Positions 1 through 7,739 of a stretch of DNA of 64,000 nt are shown one piece after another. The position numbers were made by a program, and so were the translations under genes. Origin of the DNA: Fen-1364 sp049515135 (GTDB taxonomy: Bacteria > Spirochaetota > Spirochaetia > SZUA-6 > Fen-1364); assembly GCA_049515135.1 (NCBI GenBank), contig JBEKUJ010000004.1, positions 62,001 through 126,000 on the forward strand, read 5' to 3'. The notes under the pieces were generated by a model. It did no database searches. It saw nothing but the letters and a program-made list of their open reading frames with translations, and was not told where the DNA came from. Within the stretch, counting starts at the first letter, position 1; every line of letters begins with the position of its first letter.

Positions 1-223
1 GTTTTAGGCGTGACGCGCCAGGCCGCGCATCGCCATCTAGTTCGCGAACCGCGGCACCGGAACCATTCCGTAAAAAATATCAAATTGATAGCCTGATGGA
101 GGACGCCGTGTTCGCGGACGTCGCCCAGCGCCTCGCTCTCGGACGTTCCGTGTCTAAGGCTGCATATCAGATTTTCCAGTATTCTTTTACCGAAATGTTG
201 AACAATGCCATCGTCGCAGCGTA
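1..223 (+). pseudogene. Decayed winged-helix / DUF4325-type regulator fragment
   Basis: Two frames together read like one known architecture. Frame 1 (1-93) contains GVTRQAAHRHL, which resembles the recognition helix of a small winged-helix domain. It then stops, and frame 3 (93-223) continues with FQYSFTEMLNNAI. That matches the Y-x-F-T-E-M-x-N-N-A-I helix of the ATPase-like domain that usually precedes a DUF4325 (STAS-like) domain. The normal continuation (DHS and glycine-rich ATP-binding motifs) is missing, and a stop follows at once. The gene therefore carries at least one frameshift and a C-terminal truncation. Its left part lies outside the window. The family assignment comes from motif recall only. 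Confidence 0.55.
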
Positions 224-564
224 ATGAGATCGTCGCTCCGGCGCGGTATTATCTATGGCATGATAAGGCAATCGTTGCAGGACGCGTCGCTAAAGGCTGA
301 GATCAAGTCACAGAACTCCAGGGGTCACGATTTTCGGGAGGCCCTTATCGGGAGGCTTCAAACAACCCATGCGATTGCTTCGCAGAGGGAACAAAGACGA
401 ATACGCAGCATGATTCGGTGGCTAATGCGGAAGGACGCCCAACGGTGTCATTTATAATACGATCCTGACGTTTTTTTGACGGCTAGATGAGAAAGCACCT
501 ATAGGTGATGCCCCAGGCTATCAGGCCGGGCGACATCAGAACCGAGAGAACGCGCCGCCTCCAT
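224..564. other. Non-coding or decayed stretch after the regulator fragment
   Basis: This stretch is richer in A+T than the rest of the window. It has one 77-codon open frame (224-457, plus) with no recognisable motif, no clear ribosome binding site and unusual composition. The rest of the DUF4325 gene cannot be recognised in any frame. Apart from a 12-bp palindrome (separate entry) nothing else is supported. Confidence 0.5.
496..507. repeat. Perfect 12-bp palindrome CACCTATAGGTG
   Basis: A self-complementary 12-mer sits just beyond the stop codon of the 56-aa gene (565-735). A related 10-bp palindrome, CACCTAGGTG, lies just upstream of that gene's start (759-768). The shared CACCTA/TAGGTG half-sites flanking a small gene could be operators of a dimeric regulator, or insertion boundaries. 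Function is not shown by sequence. Confidence 0.35.
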
Positions 565-735
565 TCACAAGGGCAGCAAAGCGGCCTTGGCTAGAACGCG
601 GTCGACGATCTCTATCGCGTCCTGGAGGCCCCGCTGGCGTCCCGCGCTCCATTCCTCACCGTACTGGCGACGAACACTCTGAGCGTGCTCCAGGGCCTCC
701 AGCAGAAGCTTTCTGACTTGATTCAGCTCTTTCAT
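565..735 (-). CDS. Small uncharacterised protein (56 aa)
   Basis: This 56-codon frame starts with ATG at 735, preceded by a good Shine-Dalgarno sequence (GGGAGGGG, about 2-6 nt upstream), and ends with TGA at 565. The product begins MKELNQVRKLLLEALEHA and looks wholly alpha-helical: heptad-like leucines in the first half and a second helix near DAIEIVDRVL. There is no signal peptide or membrane segment. Codon use is GC-rich like real genes here, unlike the decayed DNA to its right in transcription order. A palindromic site lies upstream (759-768). The size would suit a DNA-binding antitoxin-like or regulatory peptide, but no family is recognised and no toxin gene is adjacent. Confidence 0.55.
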   Translation of the reverse strand: MKELNQVRKLLLEALEHAQSVRRQYGEEWSAGRQRGLQDAIEIVDRVLAKAALLPL

Positions 736-758
736 GACCCCTCCCGATGGTGCATAGG

Positions 759-768
759 CACCTAGGTG
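759..768. promoter_or_regulatory. Palindrome CACCTAGGTG upstream of the 56-aa gene
   Basis: A perfect 10-bp palindrome lies 24 bp upstream of the start codon of the small minus-strand gene, where an operator would be expected. It shares half-sites with the palindrome at 496-507. No convincing -35/-10 pair was identified around it. Confidence 0.3.
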
Positions 769-835
769 GGGTTAGTATAGCCCAATCCGGCTTTTCCGAT
801 AACACGAGTTTTGTCTACTTCCGCGTCAAGCATGG

Positions 836-1408
836 CTATCGGTAGTCGATGATCTCAGAGTCGGCCTTTCGCAGCGAGGCCGAGGACACCGCGTCAGCCT
901 TTTGTGCCGCGTTCCCGATCTTCAGGATCGCGACGCCGAGATAGCCGGCCGGAATCCCGACGGAGTCCTTATACTTCGTGTTTAGGTTCGCGATCGGCCC
1001 CGTATAGATGTGCGAACCCAGGCCCAGGGATTGGGCGGCCAAGTACATGTCCTCGGTCGCCAAGGCGCAGTCGAAGGCGACAGCCGCGGCGCGGTCGGCC
1101 TGATCCAGGCCGGAAATGATGATAAGGATGTTCCCCTTCAACGCATCGGGGATGATCCTTTTCATAGTCTCCAAGTCCTTGATCACCGTGAAATGCCAAG
1201 GCTGACTGTTCCTTGCACTGGGAGCCCGCACGCCACATCGCAAAATCAATTCAAGGTCCTTTGGGTCGACGGGAGCGGTCGTGAAGGCCTTGTTTGAGTA
1301 CGCGGACGATATGAAGTTGGCGATGTCGGTGCTCTGGGACTGGCTGAAAATCACGGCAGGGCCGATAAGCAACAGCAGAACAACGACAGACAGCGCTTTG
1401 CGAGCCAT
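836..1408 (-). CDS. Exported nitroreductase-family protein
   Basis: The product has 190 aa. Residues 1-23 form a typical signal peptide (charged MARK, then a hydrophobic run ending near FSQSQ), so the enzyme is probably periplasmic or surface-exposed, which is unusual for this mostly cytoplasmic FMN family. The mature part shows nitroreductase features: RCGVRAPSARNSQPWHF (the R-x-A-P-S-x-x-N-x-Q-P-W motif that contacts FMN), then AAQSLGLGSH in the second half. Members reduce nitro groups, quinones or flavins using NAD(P)H. The start has GGGAGG a few bases upstream. It stands alone, and its physiological substrate cannot be told. Confidence 0.8.
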   Translation of the reverse strand: MARKALSVVVLLLLIGPAVIFSQSQSTDIANFISSAYSNKAFTTAPVDPKDLELILRCGVRAPSARNSQPWHFTVIKDLETMKRIIPDALKGNILIIISGLDQADRAAAVAFDCALATEDMYLAAQSLGLGSHIYTGPIANLNTKYKDSVGIPAGYLGVAILKIGNAAQKADAVSSASLRKADSEIIDYR

Positions 1409-1615
1409 ATTTCCTCCCTCACCTTCCGTGCTCGTTCCGCGAGTGGATAGAAGGTGATAGGAATAGTATTCACGACCCTTGGCAATGACGGCAAGGGAGG
1501 ACCTGCAGATAACAGGGGGGAACTTACCGCCGCCGGCCTTGGATGATTGGCGCTCGACTCACGATCCATCCCCTCGCCCATAATCAATTGCAGCTATCAC
1601 GCCATTTTGATCATT

Positions 1616-2710
1616 TCAGACAAACCGGCTGCCGAACTTCTCCGCAATAAGGGCCTGGAGCTTCTTGACGTCTTCCGCCTTGTCACGGCGGCATACCAGC
1701 GTGGCGTCAGGCGTGTGGATCACCACCAGGTCGTCGCAGCCGAGCGCAGCCACCAGGTGCTGAGGGTCGCTGGACGCCACGAGGGTTCCCCGGGTGTCCA
1801 CAATGACGCTCGCATCGGCAGCGACGGCGTTCCCCGCCTCGTCCGACTTGCAGGTCTCCGCGAAGGCCGGCCACGAGCCCACGTCCAGCCAGGAAAGATC
1901 CATCGGGATGGCAGCAACCCTGACCAGAGGGTCGCGCGAAGCTTTCTCCATCACGGCGAAGTCCACGCTGATTTTTCGAAGCGACGGGTACGCCGAGCCG
2001 ATGACCCCGGGAAATTGCCGGGTACCCCACGCATCGGCAATCCGGGAGAGGACCGCAGAAGTTTCCGGCTCATAGCGGCGGATGCAGTCCAGGAAGACAG
2101 AGGCCCTCCAGACGAACATTCCGCTGTTCCAGAGAAACCGCGAAGGGCCCTCGGAAACCCATTTCTCCGCTGTCGCGCGGTCCGGCTTCTCCCGAAACTC
2201 CACTACGATCCTGGCGTTGCGGCCCACCTCCGTCCCCAGGCTGAGGTAGCCGTAGCTGGTGGCGGCGTGCCGGGGAGTGACGCCGAAGGTGACAAGGATG
2301 CCTTTCTCTCTCTCGGCCAGCTCGTAGCCGTCTGCCACGATGTCGCGGAACTTCTCGACCGGCTCGATGATGTGGTCTGCCGTGAAGACGCCGATCGTGG
2401 CGTCCGGGTCCCGGCGGGCAACGACCGCGGCAGTGTAGCCGAGCGCCGCAAGCGTATCACGCCCCGCGGGCTCTCCCAGGAACTGTTGGGGTGAAAGGCC
2501 GGCGAGGCTCTTCGTGATGAGGTCCTTCTGACTCTCCGCGGCGCACACTAAGCGTCGGTCCACTTCAACAAGCCCTTCAAGGCGCTCCCAGGAATGTGCC
2601 AGGAGGCTCTTTCCGCGGATGAAGGGCAGCAGCTGCTTCGGCATCGAAGCCCTGCTCATGGGCCACAGCCGGGTTCCGGATCCGCCGGCAAGAATCACAG
2701 CGTAGCGCAT
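1616..2710 (-). CDS. manC: Mannose-1-phosphate guanylyltransferase
   Basis: The product (364 aa) should make GDP-mannose from mannose 1-phosphate and GTP in the cytoplasm, feeding glycan or lipid glycosylation. The N-terminus has the nucleotidyltransferase loop LAGGSGTRLWPMSR followed by PKQLLPF (catalytic Lys). Further on come EPAGRDT, VFTADHIIEP, FREKPDRATAEKWV and DLSWLDVGSW, all typical of the family. The phosphomannose-isomerase domain of bifunctional AlgA/ManC enzymes is absent, as in the short form. ATG at 2710 was chosen over 2740 because AGGGAGAGG sits just upstream and the Rossmann strand starts immediately. It is divergent from dhaK. Confidence 0.88.
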   Translation of the reverse strand: MRYAVILAGGSGTRLWPMSRASMPKQLLPFIRGKSLLAHSWERLEGLVEVDRRLVCAAESQKDLITKSLAGLSPQQFLGEPAGRDTLAALGYTAAVVARRDPDATIGVFTADHIIEPVEKFRDIVADGYELAEREKGILVTFGVTPRHAATSYGYLSLGTEVGRNARIVVEFREKPDRATAEKWVSEGPSRFLWNSGMFVWRASVFLDCIRRYEPETSAVLSRIADAWGTRQFPGVIGSAYPSLRKISVDFAVMEKASRDPLVRVAAIPMDLSWLDVGSWPAFAETCKSDEAGNAVAADASVIVDTRGTLVASSDPQHLVAALGCDDLVVIHTPDATLVCRRDKAEDVKKLQALIAEKFGSRFV

Positions 2711-2826
2711 CACACCTCTCCCTGTTCGGCGTGTCACCATACAACGAGACGGAGCCGGCGTTCTACGGGGCCATAGACATCCCGATGATCGACGTTGGAT
2801 ACTGGCAACCGCCTGAGGAGGAACAT

Positions 2827-3849
2827 ATGCAGCGCATCATCAATGATCCGAACAGGGTCGTCGAGGATATGCTCAAGGGTTTTGTCCTGGCGCACCCCCA
2901 ACGAATCGCAACAACCAGGAACCCCCGGGTGCTGAAATATGCTGGCGCTCCCCTTGCGGGCAAGGTTGGGATCGTCACAGGGGGCGGATCAGGTCACAAG
3001 CCCGCGTTCATCGGCTACATCGGGCGCAACATGGTGGACGCTGTGGCCGTTGGAGAGATATTCACCTCTCCCTCGGCGGATGCGTTCTATGAGGCTTTCA
3101 AGGCCGCGGATGCGGGCAAGGGGGTTGCCTGCCTTTACGGGAATTACGCCGGCGACAACATGAACGTGAAGATGGCCATCCAGCTGGCGAAAGACGACGG
3201 GATCACGGTGAAGACGGTTGTCGCGAATGACGACGTGCCTTCCGCTCCCCTCGCAGAGCGGGCCAAGAGGCGGGGCGTTGCCGGTGAGGTCATCATGTGG
3301 AAGGCGGGGGGCGCAAAAGCGGCGCTGGGGGGAAGCCTGGATGATGTGATAGCGGCCGCGCAGAAAGCCATCGACAACACCCGCAGCATCGGGATCGGCC
3401 TCACGCCCTGCACCATCCCGGCAGTTGGAAAGCCCAACTTCACCATCGAGCCTGGGAAGATGGAGGTGGGAATCGGGCACCACGGAGAGCCGGGGATCCG
3501 CGTGGACAGGATCCGGCCCGCCTCCGAGATGGCCGAGATGATGCTGGACGTGATCCTTCCTGACCTTCCGTTCACCTCCGGCAATGAGGTGGTGGTGCTG
3601 GTCTCGGGGCTGGGGGCCACGCCGGTGATGGAGCTGTACATCCTCTATGGGCACGTTGCCGAGCTCCTGCAAAAGCGCGGAATCAGAATTACCCGCCAGT
3701 ACGTGGGGAACTACTTCACCTCCCTGGAGATGATGGGTGTCACGCTCACTCTCACCAGGCTGGATGACGAGTTGAAGCGCCTTGTGGACCTGGAGGCCGA
3801 CTCCATGGGGCTGACCCAGTTCGGCCCGAGGGCCGGGACAGCGCCATGA
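2827..3849 (+). CDS. dhaK: Dihydroxyacetone kinase, DhaK (substrate-binding) subunit
   Basis: The product (340 aa) covalently holds dihydroxyacetone or a related short ketose through a hemiaminal with a histidine. The segment GHHGEPGIRV carries that His, and TGGGSGHKPAFIGYIG is the classic N-terminal glycine-rich motif. The start at 2827 follows a strong GAGGAGG; the open frame extends to 2731 but the extension is not DhaK-like. The downstream dhaL overlaps by 4 nt (ATGA), so the two are translationally coupled. No dhaM/PTS component lies nearby, so the phosphate donor could be ATP, as for ketose kinases acting on erythrulose and similar sugars. The exact substrate is open. Confidence 0.9.
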   Translation: MQRIINDPNRVVEDMLKGFVLAHPQRIATTRNPRVLKYAGAPLAGKVGIVTGGGSGHKPAFIGYIGRNMVDAVAVGEIFTSPSADAFYEAFKAADAGKGVACLYGNYAGDNMNVKMAIQLAKDDGITVKTVVANDDVPSAPLAERAKRRGVAGEVIMWKAGGAKAALGGSLDDVIAAAQKAIDNTRSIGIGLTPCTIPAVGKPNFTIEPGKMEVGIGHHGEPGIRVDRIRPASEMAEMMLDVILPDLPFTSGNEVVVLVSGLGATPVMELYILYGHVAELLQKRGIRITRQYVGNYFTSLEMMGVTLTLTRLDDELKRLVDLEADSMGLTQFGPRAGTAP

Positions 3850-4532
3850 AGGAGGGATTCGCCAATCAGGAAGGAGAGCCCGTCGTCCGCGCCATGATCC
3901 AGGCCATTCAGGAAAACGCCGCCATGCTGAGCCAGGTGGATGGCGCCATCGGCGACGGGGACCATGGCATCAACATGAACAAGGGGTTCACGATCTGCGC
4001 CCAGCGCCTCATGGAGAGCCCCGGCAGCTTTTCGGACGGCCTCAAGACCCTGGGCCGGGTGCTCCTGTCGGAGATCGGCGGCGCTATGGGGCCTCTCTAC
4101 GGGACGTTCTTCCTGGAGATGTCGCGGGCATCGGCAGGCAAAGAAAGAATCGACGCCGCAGTATTCCTGGGAATGCTGGAGCAGGCAACCGAAGGCGTGG
4201 TTTCCCTGGGAAACGCAAAGCTCGGCGACAAGAGCATGGTGGACGCGCTGGTCCCTGCCCTGGAAGCGTTCAGGAAGGCGTGTCAGGACAGGAAAGCCTT
4301 TCCCGATGCTCTCTCCGCAATGGCGGAGGCAGCAGAGAAAGGCAAGGAATCCACGCGCGGCCTGGTGGCCAGGATCGGCCGCGCAAGCAGGCTCGGGGAG
4401 CGCTCCCGGGGAAATCTTGATCCCGGGGCAACCTCGTGTGCGCTGCTCCTGGGAGCCATGGCGCGTTCCATGACCGCCCTTCTGGCAGAGCCGGGGGACG
4501 CCCGCGCACCGGCCGGCGTCCGCGAGTGCTGA
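3846..4532 (+). CDS. dhaL: Dihydroxyacetone kinase, DhaL (nucleotide-binding) subunit
   Basis: The product (228 aa) is the all-helical nucleotide-binding partner of DhaK. The Mg-binding aspartates are in IGDGDHGINMNKG (residues about 36-48). GGAMGPLYGTFF and LDPGATSCALLLGAM are further family signatures, and SRLGERSRGNLDPGATS matches the DAK2 consensus. Length is normal. It overlaps dhaK by 4 nt and is followed by a convergent gene after 13 nt without an evident terminator. In DhaKLM systems bound ADP is re-phosphorylated by DhaM; no DhaM is encoded here, so ATP exchange or a remote DhaM must be assumed. Confidence 0.88.
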   Translation: MKEGFANQEGEPVVRAMIQAIQENAAMLSQVDGAIGDGDHGINMNKGFTICAQRLMESPGSFSDGLKTLGRVLLSEIGGAMGPLYGTFFLEMSRASAGKERIDAAVFLGMLEQATEGVVSLGNAKLGDKSMVDALVPALEAFRKACQDRKAFPDALSAMAEAAEKGKESTRGLVARIGRASRLGERSRGNLDPGATSCALLLGAMARSMTALLAEPGDARAPAGVREC

Positions 4533-4545
4533 TCCCGCGTTGCAA

Positions 4546-5688
4546 TTAGCGGATGCGCACCAGCTTTCCGCCCACAGACTGAGTTATGGCAGCCTGCGGC
4601 AGAGGTATGAGTATCCCGTTCTTCCAATAGCAGGGGGCCTGGGAGCTGGCGGATGAGACATCCCCGATGATGAAAAGGTCCCCGCCGGCATCCACAGCCA
4701 TGCCGTTCGCGTAGCCGTAGTTGCCGGCAGCGCCTGTCGGAAGAAAGCTCAGGGCGCCGTTTTTCCAGAAGCAGGGCACCAGCGTTGAAGCCCCGCCGCC
4801 GACTGCCCCGGCAATCAGGATGTTCCCTGAGCCGTCAAGAACAACGCCATTGGCAGTCCCGATCGTGTATCCCGTGCCCATGGACAGAACGGTCAAGGTG
4901 CCATTTTCCCAATAGCAGGGCACCAGGGCCGCGCTCGATGTTCCGACCGCTCCGGAAATGAAAACGTCCCCTGTACCGTCCACCGTCACGCCCGTCACCA
5001 GCCCGTACGAGTTTCCCGGTCCAACCGGGAGGATGGTCAGGGCTCCACCTTGCCAGGAAGCGGGCAAAAGGGCGGCCCCGGACGGGCCCACGTCACCGGC
5101 GAAGTAGAGATTTCCTTTTGTGTCGAGGGCCACCGCGACACCCTGGCCGTAGGAGTTGCCGGTGCCAGCGGGCAGCAGCGTCTGAGCACCGTCCGTCCAG
5201 TAACAAGAAGCAAGGGACGAGATCGATGCTCCCACTCCTCCGGCAACGTAGATGGTCAGGCCGTTTGCGGCAGCACCGAGAGCCGCTCCGGCCGCGTTTC
5301 CCGTGCCCACGGGGAGATAGGAAAGGGCGCCATTCTCCCAGTAGCAGGGAACCAGCGAACCGGCGGTCTGTCCCGTCGCTCCCGCGACAAAGAAGTTACC
5401 GGAAGTGTCGACCGTGCCCCAGCCGATGGTGAAGGAAAAGTTGCCGGGGCCTACGGGCATGGTCGTGACAAGGGAGCCGTTTTCCCAGTAGGCAGGCAAT
5501 TGCGAGCTGGAAGTCCCCGTCACCCCTGCGATGAGGATATTCCCCGAGCCGTTCAGCACAATGTCAACGGCATCTCCCAAGGGAGATGTCGTCAAGGGGG
5601 GCTGGTAAGAGCTGGTTGTCGTCGTCACGCTGCATCCCTCGACAATCCCAAGCAGAGATGCGAGCAGAAGCATTCTTGAAATCTTCAT
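4546..5688 (-). CDS. Repeat lipoprotein, predicted seven-bladed beta-propeller
   Basis: The 380-aa product starts with a signal sequence ending in GIVEGC, so it is probably a lipoprotein with Cys19 at the mature N-terminus (Glu at -2 is atypical). The rest consists of repeats of about 45-50 aa built on YWENG-x-L-x-x-LPVG-x-GN...GVxVD-x-xGN-x-xIAG-x-VG. Six complete units are visible. A half unit at the N-terminus (VLNGSGNILIAG) and a complementary half at the C-terminus (YWKNGILIPLP) would close a seventh blade. This fits a beta-propeller of the kind often found in spirochaete surface lipoproteins. No catalytic residue is suggested; a binding or adhesion role is inferred. Confidence 0.72.
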   Translation of the reverse strand: MKISRMLLLASLLGIVEGCSVTTTTSSYQPPLTTSPLGDAVDIVLNGSGNILIAGVTGTSSSQLPAYWENGSLVTTMPVGPGNFSFTIGWGTVDTSGNFFVAGATGQTAGSLVPCYWENGALSYLPVGTGNAAGAALGAAANGLTIYVAGGVGASISSLASCYWTDGAQTLLPAGTGNSYGQGVAVALDTKGNLYFAGDVGPSGAALLPASWQGGALTILPVGPGNSYGLVTGVTVDGTGDVFISGAVGTSSAALVPCYWENGTLTVLSMGTGYTIGTANGVVLDGSGNILIAGAVGGGASTLVPCFWKNGALSFLPTGAAGNYGYANGMAVDAGGDLFIIGDVSSASSQAPCYWKNGILIPLPQAAITQSVGGKLVRIR

Positions 5689-5748
5689 AGACCCACCCGT
5701 TAAATATACCCAACAGCGGGACGTTCCGTTTCAGGAGGACACATCACC

Positions 5749-6963
5749 CTAGAAGAATACCTTCACATCGAGAGTCACGGCAACAGTGGAGAGCGCGTTG
5801 CCGAACTCGGTGTCGGGTCCGCCGTTGGCCCACGTCGCGGTGAGATCCACCTCGGAGTCCTTGACGAAAGTCGTAGTGACGCCGCCGGTAGCAAAGAACG
5901 ACGCGTCGGTAAGGCTCAGGAGGCAGGAGGCCAGAAGCCCGATCTTGTCGAACACGAGGTTCCCGTCATCCGTCAGGGTCGGCTGCGTCACTGACACAAA
6001 GAGATAGTCGGATCCCTGGCGGGCCGGCCTCCGCGCAAGCTCCGCATACCACTGCGGCAGGGAGCCCGCCCGCAAGCCCTGGTAGACTCCCGCAAGCTCG
6101 CCGGCTGAGAGGCCCTCCGAGAGGTGATAGTACTCAGTGAGGAGCACGGTGCGTATTTCCGGCATGGTTGCCGTGCCCCCTGTCAGGAAGCTGTAGCCCG
6201 GTCCAGCGGGCGGGCTCGGCGTCACGGAGAGATAACGCGCCTTGTCATAAACACAGCCTTCGAACCAGATCTGGAGCGTGTCCCAGCCCGGGATCTCATA
6301 CAGGGGAGCCACTGACGCGTTCAGCGCCGCAGTCCACGACTCGCTCTGGCTCCAATACGCCGAGAGTGCAAGGTCGGTGTTGGGGATGAGGGGTGTGGAA
6401 AGACGAGTTCCGAGGCCGGTCTGGCCAAGGGCATCAAACAGGACCCCGAAGGTCATCAAAGACACGGGCTTCGTTATCAGCTCCAGCTTTAGCGCGGTGA
6501 CGCCCTCACGCACTGCCCGAAGTGACGTGGGGTCCTTGGGCGGGTTGACCGGGTCCGACGGGTTGTAGATGAAGCCCGCGCCCCACTTCAGCCTCTGCTT
6601 GCCAAGCCGCAGATACAGAAGGTCGCCGTAGTTCAGGTCAGCGTACAGCTCGTTCACAAGCAGGGAGAGACTCTCGATCTTGGCTCCGTTGTGGTAGTCC
6701 AGGACGTTGTTCTCCTGGAAGGTGAAATCGAAGAGACCGAGGGTCGTATAGTGTCTTGAGAACACCAGCTTCCCGTCGATCAGTCCAGCCGCCGTGACCT
6801 CGGAGAACGGCGTGATTCCCTGAAAAGCCGACGAGCTGTTCAACGCGCTGGAGACCGCCTGCGCATCCACGTCACCGGTGAGCTTGAAGGAGGGTTGGTC
6901 CTGCGCCGAGACAAGCCCCGCACACAGAAACGCCGCGGCAATGACGCACAGTGATTGCTTCAT
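5749..6963 (-). CDS. Predicted outer-membrane beta-barrel protein of the ABC operon
   Basis: This is the last gene of a five-gene operon. The product (404 aa) begins MKQSLCVIAAAFLCAGLVSAQ, a clean signal peptide. The body shows alternating hydrophobic/polar strands rich in aromatic residues and ends VTLDVKVFF; the terminal Phe is the usual signal for barrel insertion. The open frame extends upstream to 7290, but that part overlaps the preceding gene and is not protein-like. The start at 6963 is 2 nt after the previous stop, so translation is probably coupled. The function is presumably the outer-membrane end of the transport pathway encoded upstream. No specific family was recognised. Confidence 0.7.
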   Translation of the reverse strand: MKQSLCVIAAAFLCAGLVSAQDQPSFKLTGDVDAQAVSSALNSSSAFQGITPFSEVTAAGLIDGKLVFSRHYTTLGLFDFTFQENNVLDYHNGAKIESLSLLVNELYADLNYGDLLYLRLGKQRLKWGAGFIYNPSDPVNPPKDPTSLRAVREGVTALKLELITKPVSLMTFGVLFDALGQTGLGTRLSTPLIPNTDLALSAYWSQSESWTAALNASVAPLYEIPGWDTLQIWFEGCVYDKARYLSVTPSPPAGPGYSFLTGGTATMPEIRTVLLTEYYHLSEGLSAGELAGVYQGLRAGSLPQWYAELARRPARQGSDYLFVSVTQPTLTDDGNLVFDKIGLLASCLLSLTDASFFATGGVTTTFVKDSEVDLTATWANGGPDTEFGNALSTVAVTLDVKVFF

Positions 6964-6965
6964 TC

Positions 6966-7727
6966 TCAGAACTCGTACGGGTAAAGCCGCCCCGATTCCA
7001 GGTATTCCCGGGTGAAGAACTGCTCCGGTACGCTGGAGAGAGCCGTGATCTCGAAGAGGCGAAGCCGGCTGGTGTCCTGCGGCTTCAGCGCGTCGACGTA
7101 CAGCATTTCCATCTCTGCCACGTGGTCCCCTTTCATCACGGCCTTCGTCACCGTGTAGTATTTCAGGACCTTTTCCGAGACGGCAAAGAACGCCTTCTTC
7201 ACCGGTATTCGCGTCGACTTCTCCACCCAGAGGTTGACGAGGCTGTAGGCCAGCTTCCGGTTTTTGGCTCGCAGCTCGAAGCGATAGCACGCTTTTCCGT
7301 CCACATCGTCCTCACCGAGGTATTTCACCGCGTAGTCGAGGTTCGTGTTGAACCGGGTGAGGTCGAGGTTCGATGTCTCTCCGCCGCGGGAGTTCGCGGT
7401 GGCGGAGGTCTTCACCACTTTGTTCGTGGCCGCGAACCTCTGCCAGAAGACGTCCTGGTCACGAAGAAGCGCGAAGTTCTTCTGCGATGCCGGCGCGGTG
7501 GCAACCCAGACGACGCGATTGTCCTTGCGGATGAAAAAGCCGTCTGAGGCCCGGTCATCCCCGCTGGAGAAGGTGTCCTGCACCGCCATGCGCGCCTTGC
7601 AGTTCACGGGAAGCACCACCGCGTCCACGCCGTCGATATATGCCGCCACGTCCCCTTCGGGGAAGCTCTGCGCCATGAGGGGCAGGGCCGCGGACAGGCC
7701 AATTGCCAGAACAAGGATCCTTTTCAT
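6966..7727 (-). CDS. Outer-membrane lipoprotein-sorting protein (LolA-like)
   Basis: The product (253 aa) has a signal peptide (ending near LMAQ) and a body consistent with the LolA/LppX-like half-barrel fold of proteins named outer-membrane lipoprotein-sorting protein. Indicators are a conserved start of the mature domain, RKDNRVVWVATAP in the middle, and YRFELRAKN...LWVEKSTRIPVKKAFF near residue 170-200, where such proteins describe a lipid-accepting strand set. It lies directly downstream of two FtsX-like permeases and an ATPase, the usual company of this family. It probably acts as a periplasmic carrier of a lipidated cargo. Cargo is unknown. Confidence 0.75.
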   Translation of the reverse strand: MKRILVLAIGLSAALPLMAQSFPEGDVAAYIDGVDAVVLPVNCKARMAVQDTFSSGDDRASDGFFIRKDNRVVWVATAPASQKNFALLRDQDVFWQRFAATNKVVKTSATANSRGGETSNLDLTRFNTNLDYAVKYLGEDDVDGKACYRFELRAKNRKLAYSLVNLWVEKSTRIPVKKAFFAVSEKVLKYYTVTKAVMKGDHVAEMEMLYVDALKPQDTSRLRLFEITALSSVPEQFFTREYLESGRLYPYEF

Positions 7728-7739
7728 TTCTCCTCCGGT

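Noticed and set aside
224..457. 77-codon plus-strand frame near the left edge
   Set aside because: No ribosome site, no motif, and located in decayed DNA; kept only as part of the non-coding description.
1547..2494. 315-codon plus-strand frame
   Set aside because: It is antisense to manC, has no family motif and has the repetitive Arg/Gly/Ala composition expected from GC-rich opposite strands.
6964..7290. Upstream extension of the beta-barrel frame
   Set aside because: It lies inside the LolA-like gene in another frame, while a clean signal peptide begins at 6963.
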